Source: Bradyrhizobiaceae bacterium (GTDB taxonomy: Bacteria > Pseudomonadota > Alphaproteobacteria > Rhizobiales > Xanthobacteraceae). From it: 49,698 bases of DNA. The translations under genes and the position numbers were made by a program. Positions 17,588-26,252 of the stretch are shown here, piece after piece. The notes beneath the pieces are model-generated. The model saw nothing but the letters and a program-made list of their open reading frames with translations, did not search any database and was not told the origin of the DNA. Every line of letters begins with the position of its first letter. Within the stretch, counting starts at the first letter, position 1. Where the stretch lies: the NCBI GenBank assembly GCA_003963145.1, contig RXJJ01000013.1, forward strand, positions 89,108 through 138,805. The letters run 5' to 3'.

Positions 17588-18721
17588 TTATGCCTCGGCG
17601 TTAACCGCAGGTTGGCCCGTCGCGATTTCGTCGATGCGGTCGGCGAGGTCCGACAGGTCGCGGTGCAAACGCTCCAGCGTGAAACCCAGACCGAACACGC
17701 GGCCCGCGGTTTCGAAGTCGAGCGCGCGTGTCACGCCGGCGCGCCGCAATTCATCGAACGTATTGGCGAAGGCCAGACGCGCGGAACGCGTATCGCCGCG
17801 TTCGACCGTCCTGGCGGCGCGCAGGGCGACGGCGCATTGTCCCGTCAGCGTCGCGGCCGCGCGCAGCAGGGCCGCGCCGGCGGGGCCAAGCGTCGTTGCA
17901 ACGCTCCCGGGAAGCGGCTCATTCAGCGCGGCGCCGATGGCGACGAGATCATTGCGGACGCGCCAGAGCGTGCGCGGGATCGCGGGCGGAATGTCGTGGT
18001 CCGCAAGATGCGAAGCCCGCTCGCGTTCGGCGTCTTTCATCGCCTGTTCGACCGCGCTCAGGGCCTGGCGCAGCGCGACGTGTTCGGTTGAAGGCGCCAG
18101 CGCCTCGCCGCGTTCGACGGCTTCGGCTTCCGTCAGCAGCAGTTTCCGGATTCGATCCAGCACCGTGGCCGCTCTCGCCACAACCAGCCCGTGGGAGCGG
18201 GCAGGGAAGATCAAAACCGTGGCGAGCACGGCAATCACGCCGCCGATGGCAATCTCGACGATGCGGTCTATGACGAAACCGGTGGCCTCGACATCGGGCG
18301 GCGCGGTCAGCAACAGGATCGCGGCGGTCACCGAGGCGATCCGCAGTTGCGGACGGATACCGGCGGCAAGGGTTGCGAGCGCGGTCACCAGCACCAGTGC
18401 AATGCCAAGACTGAGCGTCGTGCCGGTGTGCATGGCAACCGCGAAGCCGCCGAGAAAGGCGCCGCCCATGGTGCCGATCAGCCGATCGACCGCGGCGCTC
18501 AGCGTGCTGCCGATCGATCCCTGCATCACGATCAGGACCGTGAAGACCGCCCAGTAGCCTTGCTGCAGGTCGAGCGCCTTGTAGGAGGCATAGGCCGCCG
18601 CGACCGCAACCGTGATGCGCACGGCCTGGCGCAGATCGGACGCGCGTCGCGTGAGGAGACCGCGCAGGCGCACCGGGAGCGGCGTTTTCGCGGCTTCGGG
18701 ATTATCGGCCTTGTCAGTCAT
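17588..18721 (-). CDS. FUSC family inner membrane protein (aromatic acid / fusaric acid exporter type)
   Basis: A 377-residue protein with an N-terminal block of about six hydrophobic segments (residues 33-180), including QGYWAVFTVLIVMQGSIG, and a long cytosolic helical region (about 190-370). This layout fits a half-length FUSC protein related to AaeB/YccS, which are proposed aromatic-acid or toxic-compound exporters. No periplasmic adaptor or outer-membrane partner gene is beside it. The start ATGACTGA overlaps the stop of the FemAB-like gene by 8 bases, so the two are translationally coupled. Confidence 0.88.
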   Translation of the reverse strand: MTDKADNPEAAKTPLPVRLRGLLTRRASDLRQAVRITVAVAAAYASYKALDLQQGYWAVFTVLIVMQGSIGSTLSAAVDRLIGTMGGAFLGGFAVAMHTGTTLSLGIALVLVTALATLAAGIRPQLRIASVTAAILLLTAPPDVEATGFVIDRIVEIAIGGVIAVLATVLIFPARSHGLVVARAATVLDRIRKLLLTEAEAVERGEALAPSTEHVALRQALSAVEQAMKDAERERASHLADHDIPPAIPRTLWRVRNDLVAIGAALNEPLPGSVATTLGPAGAALLRAAATLTGQCAVALRAARTVERGDTRSARLAFANTFDELRRAGVTRALDFETAGRVFGLGFTLERLHRDLSDLADRIDEIATGQPAVNAEA

Positions 18722-19961
18722 CCGTATTGTCCTTGCGGAACGGTCCGGCCTGCGTCAGCTCGCGCACCGCTTCCTCCACATAAACACGCTCGCGATCGAG
18801 ATACTCGCCGACGGCGCGGCGCAGCGACGGGTTGGCGATGTAATGCGCCGAATATGTCGTCTGCGGCAGATATCCACGCGCGATCTTGTGCTCGCCCTGC
18901 GCTCCGGCTTCGACCCGTTTCAGCCCGCGCGCAATGGCAAAATCGATGGCCTGATAATAACACACCTCGAAATGGAGGAACGGATGATGTTCGACGGCGC
19001 CCCAATGGCGACCGAACAGCGTGTCCGATCCGATGAAATTGATCGCGCCCGCGATCCAGCGATTATTGCGTTTCACCATGACGAGCAGGACGCTCTCGGC
19101 CATCGTTTGCGCGATCCGCCGGTAGAAGTCGCGGTTCAGATAGGGCCGGCCCCATTTGCGCGAGCCGGTCTCCATGTAGAATTCGAAAAATGCGTCCCAG
19201 GCGTCCTCGGTGATGTCCTTGCCGGTGAGGTGATGAATCGTAATGCCGTCGGCCAGAGCATCGCGGCGTTCGCGCCGGATCGCCTTGCGGTGGCGCGAAT
19301 TCAGCGAGTTCAGGAAATCGTCGAAACAGGAATAACCTTCATTGTGCCAATGAAATTGCTGATCGGTCCGCAGAAGGAAGCCGTGCTTGCCGAGAAAATT
19401 CCATTCGTCCTCGCGCGCGAAGGTGACGTGGACCGAGGAGGCGTCGACCGTTCCGCACAGCGCGACCAGACCGGCGGCAAGCGCCTCGCCAACCTGTCTT
19501 GCATCCGTCCCGGCCCGGATCAGAAGCCGTGGTCCGGTCGCGGGCGTGAAGGGGACCGAGGCCTGCAGCTTGGGATAATAGCTGCCGCCTGCGCGCTCGA
19601 ATGCATCGGCCCAGCCATGGTCGAACACGTATTCGCCCTGCGAGTGGTTCTTGGCGTAGCATGGCACGATGCCGACGATCCTACCGGCGTGACGGGCTAC
19701 GAGATGGCGCGGCAGCCAGCCGGTGCGCGCCGCCGCCGAACCCGATTCTTCCAGCGCAGCGAAAAAAGCGTGCGAAATGAAGGGATTATAGGGTTCGCTG
19801 GAATCGATACGCGAATCGCTTTCAGCATTGCATGAGACAATCGCTGCAAGTTCGTCATCCACGGTCTGTTTGAGACGGGGATTGGCGCACGCATCCCATT
19901 CGTCCGCCGCGATTTGGGTCACGGACGAGACGGCTTCCAGAGTGATGTCGGATGAACTCAT
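18714..19961 (-). CDS. GNAT/FemAB-like N-acyltransferase (DUF482 / PF04339 type)
   Basis: A 415-residue protein of the family once named peptidogalycan biosynthesis protein, a tandem GNAT fold related to FemAB. Recognisable segments are YNPFISHAFFAALEESGS near the N-terminus, KNHSQGEYVFDHGWADAF, FYMETGSRKWGRPYLN and GRHWGAVEHHPFLHFEVCYY. The acceptor is unknown. No signal peptide is present. ATG 19961 begins the sequence MSSSDITLE; a GTG at 19991 is an alternative, and neither has a strong ribosome site. It overlaps the FUSC gene by 8 bases. Confidence 0.88.
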   Translation of the reverse strand: MSSSDITLEAVSSVTQIAADEWDACANPRLKQTVDDELAAIVSCNAESDSRIDSSEPYNPFISHAFFAALEESGSAAARTGWLPRHLVARHAGRIVGIVPCYAKNHSQGEYVFDHGWADAFERAGGSYYPKLQASVPFTPATGPRLLIRAGTDARQVGEALAAGLVALCGTVDASSVHVTFAREDEWNFLGKHGFLLRTDQQFHWHNEGYSCFDDFLNSLNSRHRKAIRRERRDALADGITIHHLTGKDITEDAWDAFFEFYMETGSRKWGRPYLNRDFYRRIAQTMAESVLLVMVKRNNRWIAGAINFIGSDTLFGRHWGAVEHHPFLHFEVCYYQAIDFAIARGLKRVEAGAQGEHKIARGYLPQTTYSAHYIANPSLRRAVGEYLDRERVYVEEAVRELTQAGPFRKDNTDD

Positions 19962-20064
19962 CAGCGGAGCGGAGGCCCTCTGCGGAGGCACGATTCAGCG
20001 CCAACTGTGGCGTGGAAATGTCGAGTCCGCTCAATACTGTAAGTTATAGTGTGCGGAGATGACT

Positions 20065-20841
20065 TCAAGCGGTGCTGCCCACAGCCGCCGGGACGAACCC
20101 CTCGAAGATCATCTGATCGGCATGACGCGAGGCGCGCAGGCGCTGTTCCGGCGTCCGCACGGTCCATGTCAGGAGCGCACAGCCGAAAATATTGCGTGCG
20201 ATCCACGGCGCGGGAGCGGGGAGTTCGTTGATCCAGTAGGCGACGAAATGCGGCTGGGTCTGGAAAGCGTGCCGCAGATGAAACATGCCGCGCACTTTCT
20301 GCGGCGGCAGCGCCTGCCATTCGGCTTCCCTGTAATAACGCTCGGCCACGATGCCGCGCGGCCGGTCAGGGAGCAGTTCGCGGATGGCCATGACCTGATC
20401 GGGATCGAACGACATCGGCGCGACCGGGCCTTTGTAGGCCTCGAGAATCTGCGCCATCCGCGCGACGAGCTTGCGGTCGCCGTCGAACCGGCTCTTGACC
20501 TCGACCACCAGCGGAACACGGCCTGCGGCGAGATCGCATAGATCGCCGAGCGTCATCATCCGGTCGGTGGTGTCCTTGAACGCGACCTGCTTGAGCTGTG
20601 CAGCGGTGAAAGTGCGGATGTCGCCGCTCGCATCCTCGAGCCGGCCAAGGGTATCGTCGTGATGCACCATTGCCTCGCCGTCGGCGGACAGCTGGATATC
20701 GCACTCGATCGCGAAATTTCCGGCGATGGCCGCATTGGCGGCGGAGGGCATGTTTTCGACGATACGGCGCGCGCGGTCATGCAGCCCCCGGTGCGCGACG
20801 GGCCGCGCCGTCAGCCAACCGGGTGCGCGGCGGAAAATCAA
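20065..20841 (-). CDS. glycerophosphodiester phosphodiesterase
   Basis: A 258-residue GDPD-fold enzyme that hydrolyses glycerophosphodiesters to glycerol 3-phosphate and an alcohol. The metal and phosphate residues are visible: AHRG (16-19), ECDIQLSADGE (45-55) with its Glu and Asp ligands, and VHHDDTLGR (59-67). VEVKSR further on supplies the conserved Glu and Lys. It has no signal peptide, so it is cytosolic. The start is probably TTG 20841, directly after the ridA stop (TAGTTG); the next in-frame ATG would cut off the AHRG motif. This adjacency implies coupling to ridA. Confidence 0.93.
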   Translation of the reverse strand: MIFRRAPGWLTARPVAHRGLHDRARRIVENMPSAANAAIAGNFAIECDIQLSADGEAMVHHDDTLGRLEDASGDIRTFTAAQLKQVAFKDTTDRMMTLGDLCDLAAGRVPLVVEVKSRFDGDRKLVARMAQILEAYKGPVAPMSFDPDQVMAIRELLPDRPRGIVAERYYREAEWQALPPQKVRGMFHLRHAFQTQPHFVAYWINELPAPAPWIARNIFGCALLTWTVRTPEQRLRASRHADQMIFEGFVPAAVGSTA

Positions 20842-21309
20842 CTACGCGACCTCGAACAGGCCTTCGACCTCGACGGCGGCGTCGGAGGGAAGGGCGGCGA
20901 CGCCGACAGTGGTGCGGGCGTGGCGTCCCTTGTCGCCGAACACCTCGACCATCAGGTCGGACGCGCCATTCATGACCTTCGGACCGTCGAGAAAATCCGG
21001 TGCCGAATTGATAAAGCCGCCGAGACGGACGACGCGAACGACCTTGTCGAGATCGCCGGTTGCGGCCTTGAGTTGCGCCAGAAGATTGATGGCGCAGCCC
21101 CGCGCAGCGGCGACGCCCTGATCAATGGACAGGGTCGCGCCGAGTTTGCCCTTGGCGATGAGGGAGCCGTCCGGTGCGTAGCAGACCTGTCCGGAGATCG
21201 TGAGCAGATTGCCGGTTTTCACGAACGGCACGTAATTGGCGACGGGAGCGCGCGCTGCCGGCAGGGTAATTCCAAGAGCCGCCAGTTTCTGTTCGACCGT
21301 CCCTGTCAT
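20842..21309 (-). CDS. RidA family (YjgF/YER057c/UK114) protein
   Basis: A 155-residue protein of the longer RidA subfamily (YjgH-like). Canonical RidA hydrolyses reactive enamine or imine intermediates formed by PLP enzymes. Segments that identify the family are LLTISGQVCYAPDGSL, the middle GCAINLLAQLKAATGDLDKV and the C-terminal HARTTVGVAALPSDAAVEVE. The last carries the arginine expected to bind the substrate carboxylate. GGGAGAG lies 4 bases before ATG 21309. It heads the minus-strand series ridA-GDPD-FemAB-FUSC-HIT. The subfamily substrate is unknown. Confidence 0.93.
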   Translation of the reverse strand: MTGTVEQKLAALGITLPAARAPVANYVPFVKTGNLLTISGQVCYAPDGSLIAKGKLGATLSIDQGVAAARGCAINLLAQLKAATGDLDKVVRVVRLGGFINSAPDFLDGPKVMNGASDLMVEVFGDKGRHARTTVGVAALPSDAAVEVEGLFEVA

Positions 21310-21500
21310 GGCACTCTCCCTTTCGGTGCCTTGGAGATATCCAATCCGGCTTCCCGATGCAATTCGCCTTCAAGGGCTGGCTTTATTGCCGTTCCGTAAC
21401 GTTCCGGTGAGCGGGAATGCGCGATCCGGACGCGATTGCCCCAGTTGCGGCGCAAATGGCGCGTCATTATCCTTGTGAGTCCAGATTTTAAGGAGACGGC

Positions 21501-22349
21501 ATGATCCGGCCGCAGAAATTTTTCAAATTGAGTATACTGGCCTTTGCTCTCTCGGCCACGCCCGCCTTGGCGGCGACCAGCGTGCCTTTTCTGGCGCATC
21601 AGGCGGTCTATGACCTGAGCCTGCAAAAGGCGCGGGGCAATGCGGCGATCAGCAGCGCGCGGGGCAAGATCCTCTACAATTTCGCCGGCAGTGCCTGCGA
21701 GGGCTACACCACCGAGTTTCGGCAGGTTTCACAGATCGACAGCGGCGAAGACAAGAGCACGCTAAGCGACTTGCGTTCGACCAGCTGGGAGGACGCCGAA
21801 GGTAAGACCTATCGCTTCAAGATCGAGACCCGCACCAATGACGCCGACTCAAGCGCGGTGGACGGCGTGGCTGAGCGGGGCGAGGACGGCACCATCACGG
21901 TGAAGTTAAAACAGCCGGTAGAAAAAACCTTCACCCTGGAAAAGGACGTTGTGTTTCCGACCGAACAGGTCCGCCGTATCATCGAAGCCGCGAAGGAGGG
22001 CAAATCTCTCCTCGAACTGACGGTGTATGACGGGTCCGATAATGGCGAGAAGGTCTATAATACGTTGACCGTCATCGGCAAGCCGATCCCGGGCGACCGT
22101 CCGCCCAAGCAACCCGATGTGTCGACGGACAATGGCACACTGAAATCGCTGACCCGGTGGCCGGTGACGGTGAGCTATTACGACCGCTCAGCCAAGCAGG
22201 ATGCCGGAGAACAGACACCCGCCTACGCGATGTCGTTCGAGCTTTACGAAGACGGCGTCTCGCGCGCGCTTGTGCTGGACTACAACGACTTCGTCATCGC
22301 CGGTGAGATGAACAAGTTCGACGTCAAGGACAGCAAGCCTTGCAAGTGA
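21501..22349 (+). CDS. eipB: EipB family cell-envelope integrity protein (DUF1849)
   Basis: A 282-residue periplasmic protein of the DUF1849 family. It has a clear signal peptide (residues 1-25, cleaving after ATPALA-A). EipB of Brucella is a beta-spiral envelope protein needed for envelope stress resistance, with a conserved disulfide between a cysteine near residue 69 and one at the C-terminus. Here C66 (GSACEGY) and C281 (KPCK) match that pair. Family traits include AHQAVYDLSL, WEDAEGKTYRF and the late ELYEDGVSRALVLDY. AAGGAGA sits 4 bases before the ATG. It converges on dinB. Confidence 0.92.
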   Translation: MIRPQKFFKLSILAFALSATPALAATSVPFLAHQAVYDLSLQKARGNAAISSARGKILYNFAGSACEGYTTEFRQVSQIDSGEDKSTLSDLRSTSWEDAEGKTYRFKIETRTNDADSSAVDGVAERGEDGTITVKLKQPVEKTFTLEKDVVFPTEQVRRIIEAAKEGKSLLELTVYDGSDNGEKVYNTLTVIGKPIPGDRPPKQPDVSTDNGTLKSLTRWPVTVSYYDRSAKQDAGEQTPAYAMSFELYEDGVSRALVLDYNDFVIAGEMNKFDVKDSKPCK

Positions 22350-22370
22350 ACGCGCGTTGACGCCGCGCCG

Positions 22371-23669
22371 TTATTCGTCGGTCCTTGCCGGCCCCTGATA
22401 GGCGATGCCGCGCATCACTGCGGCGTTGCCGAATTTCCTGCGTACATCGTCCATCGCCCGCTCGGCGTGCGCGGTGCGGCGGTCCAAAAGATCGCCGTCA
22501 CCGGCTTCGCCTGACGGCTGCAGCGCGCTGACGCCCGCGCCGATCAGCCGGAAGGCAGTGCCGTCGATCTCGCGCGCCAGCATCTCGCGCGCCACGGCGA
22601 AAATCCTGTTCGCCATCTGCGTCGATCCGCTGATGGATTGCGAGCGAGTGCGCTGGCGGAAATCCGCCGTCTTCAGTTTCAGCGTGATGGTCGATCCGGC
22701 CAGGCTGCCGCCTTTCAGGCGCGAGGAAACTTTTTCGCACAGCCGCCAGAGAATGCGCTCCAGAGTCGCCAGATCGCGGATGTCATCGTCGAACGTCGTT
22801 TCGTTGGAAATGGTTTTCGCACCGCGATCCGGCACGACCTTGCGGTCGTCGATGCCGCGCGCCAGCCGCCACAGGCGCTGGCCTTCGCCGCCGAACTGCT
22901 TCATGAGCTCGATTTCGTCGGCGCGCTGCAGGTCGCCGATGGTGCGAAAGCCGCGCGACACCAGTTTGTCCTGCGAGGCCGGTCCAACTCCGAAGATGAA
23001 ACCCACCGGCTTGTCGGCCAGCAGATCGCGCGCGTCGTCCTGGTCGAGCACGGCAAAGCCGCGCGGCTTGTCGAGATCCGAGGCGATCTTGGCCAGAAAC
23101 TTGTTTACCGATAACCCGACCGAAACCGTGATGCCGATATCGCGTTCGATCTGCGAGGCAAAACGCGCCAGCGTTTTCGCCGCCACCGTGCCATGCACGC
23201 GTTCGGTGCCCGACAGATCGAGAAAGGCTTCGTCGATCGACAGAGGCTCGACCAGCGGGGTCAGCGCCAGCATGCGCTGGCGCACCTCGCGCCCGACCCG
23301 GACATATTGCGCCATATCCGGTTTTACCACGACAGCGTGCGGGCATAGCGCGAGCGCCTTGAACATCGGCATGGCCGAGCGCACGCCATAGGTGCGGGCG
23401 ATGTAGCAGGCAGCCGACACCACGCCGCGCTTGCCGCCGCCGACGATTACAGGCTTGTCGGCGATATCCGGATTATCGCGCTTGGCGACGGTGGCATAGA
23501 ACGCGTCGCAGTCGATGTGGGCCAGGGTGAGCGAGCCCAGAGCCGGATGACGCAGCAGGCGAGGGGAACCGCATGACGGACAGCGGCGAGAGGAAACGGA
23601 ATCGGTGAGGCAGTCGCGGCAAAAGCCGGGAACAGCACGAGGATGTCCGTTTTGTTCCGCCGCGTTCAC
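22371..23669 (-). CDS. dinB: DNA polymerase IV (Y-family) with N-terminal zinc ribbon
   Basis: A 432-residue translesion polymerase. The catalytic carboxylates are in [12 protein letters not shown] (D53) and SIDEAFLDL (D146, E147). The helix-hairpin-helix ([24 protein letters not shown]) and the little-finger domain follow. An N-terminal extension of about 45 residues, absent from E. coli Pol IV, carries CRDC (C17, C20) and CPSC (C30, C33), a probable zinc ribbon. The start is GTG 23669, with GGAG upstream. DUF3572 precedes it by 17 bp on the same strand, so the two are likely co-transcribed. No imuB or dnaE2 genes are nearby. Confidence 0.95.
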   Translation of the reverse strand: MNAAEQNGHPRAVPGFCRDCLTDSVSSRRCPSCGSPRLLRHPALGSLTLAHIDCDAFYATVAKRDNPDIADKPVIVGGGKRGVVSAACYIARTYGVRSAMPMFKALALCPHAVVVKPDMAQYVRVGREVRQRMLALTPLVEPLSIDEAFLDLSGTERVHGTVAAKTLARFASQIERDIGITVSVGLSVNKFLAKIASDLDKPRGFAVLDQDDARDLLADKPVGFIFGVGPASQDKLVSRGFRTIGDLQRADEIELMKQFGGEGQRLWRLARGIDDRKVVPDRGAKTISNETTFDDDIRDLATLERILWRLCEKVSSRLKGGSLAGSTITLKLKTADFRQRTRSQSISGSTQMANRIFAVAREMLAREIDGTAFRLIGAGVSALQPSGEAGDGDLLDRRTAHAERAMDDVRRKFGNAAVMRGIAYQGPARTDE

Positions 23670-23685
23670 GTCAACGATCTCCGTC

Positions 23686-23961
23686 TCAGCCGAGCGCCTC
23701 GCGCGCAGCAGCGATGGTGGCTGGCGGCAACTGCGACGATTCGGCGAAGGCCTTCACGGTATCATCATCCTTGAGGATGAAATCGAGCACGCCGGCCAGA
23801 AATTTCGGGTCGGCCGCAGCGGTGCGCAGCGTCTGGGGCCCGATGCCGGTTTCCGACAGAAACCCGCCGAGCCGCACGGGATCGTTGGCAAGAAAGTTGA
23901 GTGCCTGAATGGCCACAATTTCAGCCACTTCCGCAGGATTCTGAGGCCGTTTGAGTGCCAT
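23686..23961 (-). CDS. DUF3572 family protein
   Basis: A 91-residue, largely helical cytosolic protein that matches DUF3572, a short family of alphaproteobacteria usually found next to divK/pleD. The pattern includes [30 protein letters not shown] and the ending [14 protein letters not shown]. No enzymatic motif is visible and the function is unknown. It lies 17 bp upstream of dinB and is divergent from divK. The 122 bp between 23961 and 24084 must hold both promoters. Confidence 0.88.
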   Translation of the reverse strand: MALKRPQNPAEVAEIVAIQALNFLANDPVRLGGFLSETGIGPQTLRTAAADPKFLAGVLDFILKDDDTVKAFAESSQLPPATIAAAREALG

Positions 23962-24083
23962 GTCTATTTGCCTTTCCGTAACTTATCGTCTCTAGTTTGA
24001 GACATCATGCCCGACTCGTTCCGACGTGGCGACATGTCACGATTATCGGCCAAACAGGCATCTGCAGGGAGTGGAGGACCAGG

Positions 24084-24449
24084 GTGGCGAAAACCGTCCT
24101 GATCGTGGAGGACAATGAGCTCAATATGAAGCTCTTTCGCGATCTCTTGGAGGCACACGGATATCAAACGATCGGAACGAGCAACGGCCGCGAGGCGCTC
24201 AACCTTGCGCGCGCGCATCGTCCCGATCTGATCCTGATGGACATTCAGCTTCCCGAGGTTTCCGGTCTCGACGTCACCAAATGGATCAAGAGCGATCACG
24301 AACTTCAGGCGACACCCGTGGTGGCGGTCACGGCTTTCGCCATGAAGGGCGATGAGGAACGAATCCGCGAAGGCGGCTGCGAGGCCTATCTGTCGAAGCC
24401 AATTTCCGTCGGAAAGTTCATCGAAACCGTCCGGCGATTTATCGGTTGA
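24084..24449 (+). CDS. divK: single-domain response regulator DivK
   Basis: A 121-residue stand-alone receiver domain. The acidic pocket is E9-D10, the phosphoacceptor is D53 ([11 protein letters not shown]) and the conserved Lys is in LSKPIS. In Caulobacter and rhizobia, DivK is phosphorylated by DivJ and dephosphorylated by PleC. It acts through DivL to control CckA-CtrA and the cell cycle. The start is GTG 24084, preceded by GGAGG at 6 bases. pleD follows with its ribosome site overlapping the divK stop, the standard divK-pleD operon. Confidence 0.95.
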   Translation: MAKTVLIVEDNELNMKLFRDLLEAHGYQTIGTSNGREALNLARAHRPDLILMDIQLPEVSGLDVTKWIKSDHELQATPVVAVTAFAMKGDEERIREGGCEAYLSKPISVGKFIETVRRFIG

Positions 24450-24459
24450 AGGAATTGCA

Positions 24460-25833
24460 ATGTCCGCCCGCGTTCTTGTCGTCGACGATATATCGGCCAA
24501 CGTCAAACTGCTGGAAGCCCGGCTGTCGGCGGAATATTTTGACGTCGTGACGGCAAGCAGCGGCGCGCAGGCGCTTGAGATTTGCCAGCGAGCCGAATGC
24601 GACATCGTGCTGCTCGATGTGATGATGCCCGATATCGATGGGTTCGAGGTCTGCCGCCGCCTGAAATCGAATCCAAGGACGCATTTCATCCCCGTCGTGA
24701 TGGTCACCGCGCTGGACAGCCCGGCCGACCGTGTGCGCGGGCTTGACGCCGGCGCGGATGATTTTCTCACCAAGCCGGTATCCGATGTCGTTTTGATCGC
24801 ACGTGTGCGCTCGCTGACGCGGCTCAAGATGATGACGGACGAGTTGCGGATGCGGGCGGTCACCTCGCACGAGATCGGCGCGCAGGCCCCGGAGCGCAAT
24901 GCCATCGCCGATACCGGAAAGGGCGGACGCATTCTTCTGGTCGACGACCGGTCGGCATCCTACGAGCGGCTTGCGCCAGTTCTGGCGAGTGAACATCATG
25001 TCGATGTCGAGCCGAATCCGGCGGAAGCGTTGTTTCATGCCGCCGACGGTGATTATGATCTGCTGATCGTTTCACTCGGCCTTGAGAATTACGACGGGCT
25101 GCGGCTGTGCAGCCAGGCGCGTTCACTGGAGCGTACGCGGAGCGTGCCGATCCTCGCGATTTCGGATGCCGACAACAATGCGCGGCTTCTGCGCGGGCTT
25201 GAAATCGGCGTGAACGATTATCTCCTGCGCCCGGTTGACAAGAACGAGCTGTTGGCGCGGGCCCGCACGCAGATCCGCAAGCGCCGTTACACCGATCAAC
25301 TGCGCGACAATGTCCAGAACTCGATCGAAATGGCGATCACCGACGCTTTGACCGGTCTGCACAATCGCCGCTATCTCGAAAGCCATGTCGGTACGCTGGC
25401 GGAACAGGCGGCCTCGCGCGGCAAGCCGCTGGCGCTGATGATTCTGGATATCGACCATTTCAAATCGATCAACGACAATTACGGTCACGATGCGGGAGAC
25501 GATGTGCTGCGCGAGTTCGCTGTACGAATTCGCAAGTCGATCCGCGGTATCGATCTTGCGGCCCGCTATGGGGGCGAGGAATTCGTCATCGTGATGCCTG
25601 AGACCGATCTGCATGTCGCCGGCATCGTCGCCGAGCGGCTTCGCCAGTCGATTGCCCGGGAGGGATTCTCGATCGAGAAGGGGGCAAGGCGGATCGACGT
25701 GACGATTTCCGTTGGCATTGCCACGCTCGACAATAAAGGCGAGCCGGTTGCCGACGTGCTCAAACGCGCCGATCAGGCGCTCTATCGCGCCAAGAAAGAT
25801 GGACGCAATCGCGTCGTGTCAGCGGCGGCGTAA
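24460..25833 (+). CDS. pleD: diguanylate cyclase response regulator PleD
   Basis: A 457-residue protein with REC-REC-GGDEF order. The first receiver has phosphoacceptor D53. The second (about 157-275) keeps VDD but has Ser at the phosphoacceptor place (LLIVSLGLEN), as expected for the adaptor receiver used in dimerisation. The catalytic site is GGEEF (371-375). The inhibitory c-di-GMP site RGID (362-365) lies five residues upstream, so product inhibition should operate. AAGGA at 24449-24453 overlaps the divK stop. In Caulobacter, PleD drives the swarmer-to-stalked transition. Confidence 0.96.
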   Translation: MSARVLVVDDISANVKLLEARLSAEYFDVVTASSGAQALEICQRAECDIVLLDVMMPDIDGFEVCRRLKSNPRTHFIPVVMVTALDSPADRVRGLDAGADDFLTKPVSDVVLIARVRSLTRLKMMTDELRMRAVTSHEIGAQAPERNAIADTGKGGRILLVDDRSASYERLAPVLASEHHVDVEPNPAEALFHAADGDYDLLIVSLGLENYDGLRLCSQARSLERTRSVPILAISDADNNARLLRGLEIGVNDYLLRPVDKNELLARARTQIRKRRYTDQLRDNVQNSIEMAITDALTGLHNRRYLESHVGTLAEQAASRGKPLALMILDIDHFKSINDNYGHDAGDDVLREFAVRIRKSIRGIDLAARYGGEEFVIVMPETDLHVAGIVAERLRQSIAREGFSIEKGARRIDVTISVGIATLDNKGEPVADVLKRADQALYRAKKDGRNRVVSAAA

Positions 25834-25844
25834 AGAGAAAACGC

Positions 25845-25871
25845 AAAACGGAGCCGAACGGCTCCGTTTTT
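25845..25871. terminator. bidirectional terminator between pleD and rpmG
   Basis: A perfect 11-bp stem (25845-25855 with 25860-25870) and a GAAC loop, followed by T on the plus strand. The minus-strand flank reads TTTTGCGTTTTC, so it can also end the converging rpmG transcript. Confidence 0.92.
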
Positions 25872-25910
25872 ATTAGCAGCACAGTTTTATTCCCGGCGTG
25901 GCAGAGAAGA

Positions 25911-26078
25911 TTACTTGATCTTCGCTTCGCGGAATTCGACGTGCTTCTTGGCGACCGGATCGTACTTCTTCTTCACGAGCTTGTCGGTCATGGTGCGCGA
26001 ATTCTTCTTCGCGACGTAATAGAAGCCGGTGTCCGCGCTGGAGACGAGCTTGACCTTGATGGTGACCGCCTTGGCCAT
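25911..26078 (-). CDS. rpmG: 50S ribosomal protein L33
   Basis: A 55-residue basic protein that translates as [18 protein letters not shown] onward and ends VEFREAKIK. The [11 protein letters not shown] segment is diagnostic of L33. It has no cysteines, so it is the zinc-independent (C-minus) form. The gene is a single-gene unit on the minus strand with its own promoter-like sequence and shared terminator. The stop TAA is at 25911-25913 and the ATG at 26076-26078, with GAGG 8 bases upstream. Length and sequence are those of a complete L33. Confidence 0.96.
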   Translation of the reverse strand: MAKAVTIKVKLVSSADTGFYYVAKKNSRTMTDKLVKKKYDPVAKKHVEFREAKIK

Positions 26079-26108
26079 GTTCAGAACCTCGAATGTCTGG
26101 AATCGAAA

Positions 26109-26169
26109 GCGGGCCTCAAACGGCGGCCCGCATTTGGCGGCAAACTAGCTTCCCGTCCTGCAAAGTCAA
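26109..26169 (-). promoter_or_regulatory. rpmG promoter and leader hairpin
   Basis: On the minus strand TTGACT (26164-26169) and TAGTTT (26142-26147) are separated by 16 bases, a plausible sigma-70 promoter with a weak -10 box. Just inside the expected transcript start is a 7-bp GC-rich stem (26109-26115 with 26125-26131) with a 9-base loop. It would form the 5' end of the rpmG mRNA. Confidence 0.45.
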
Positions 26170-26252
26170 GGATTTTGGGTGTTGGGACGGGCGGCGCAGG
26201 GCTTTCGGAGCGGGAAAAATCACGTATTTTCATCGAAATACGCTCCGGAACC

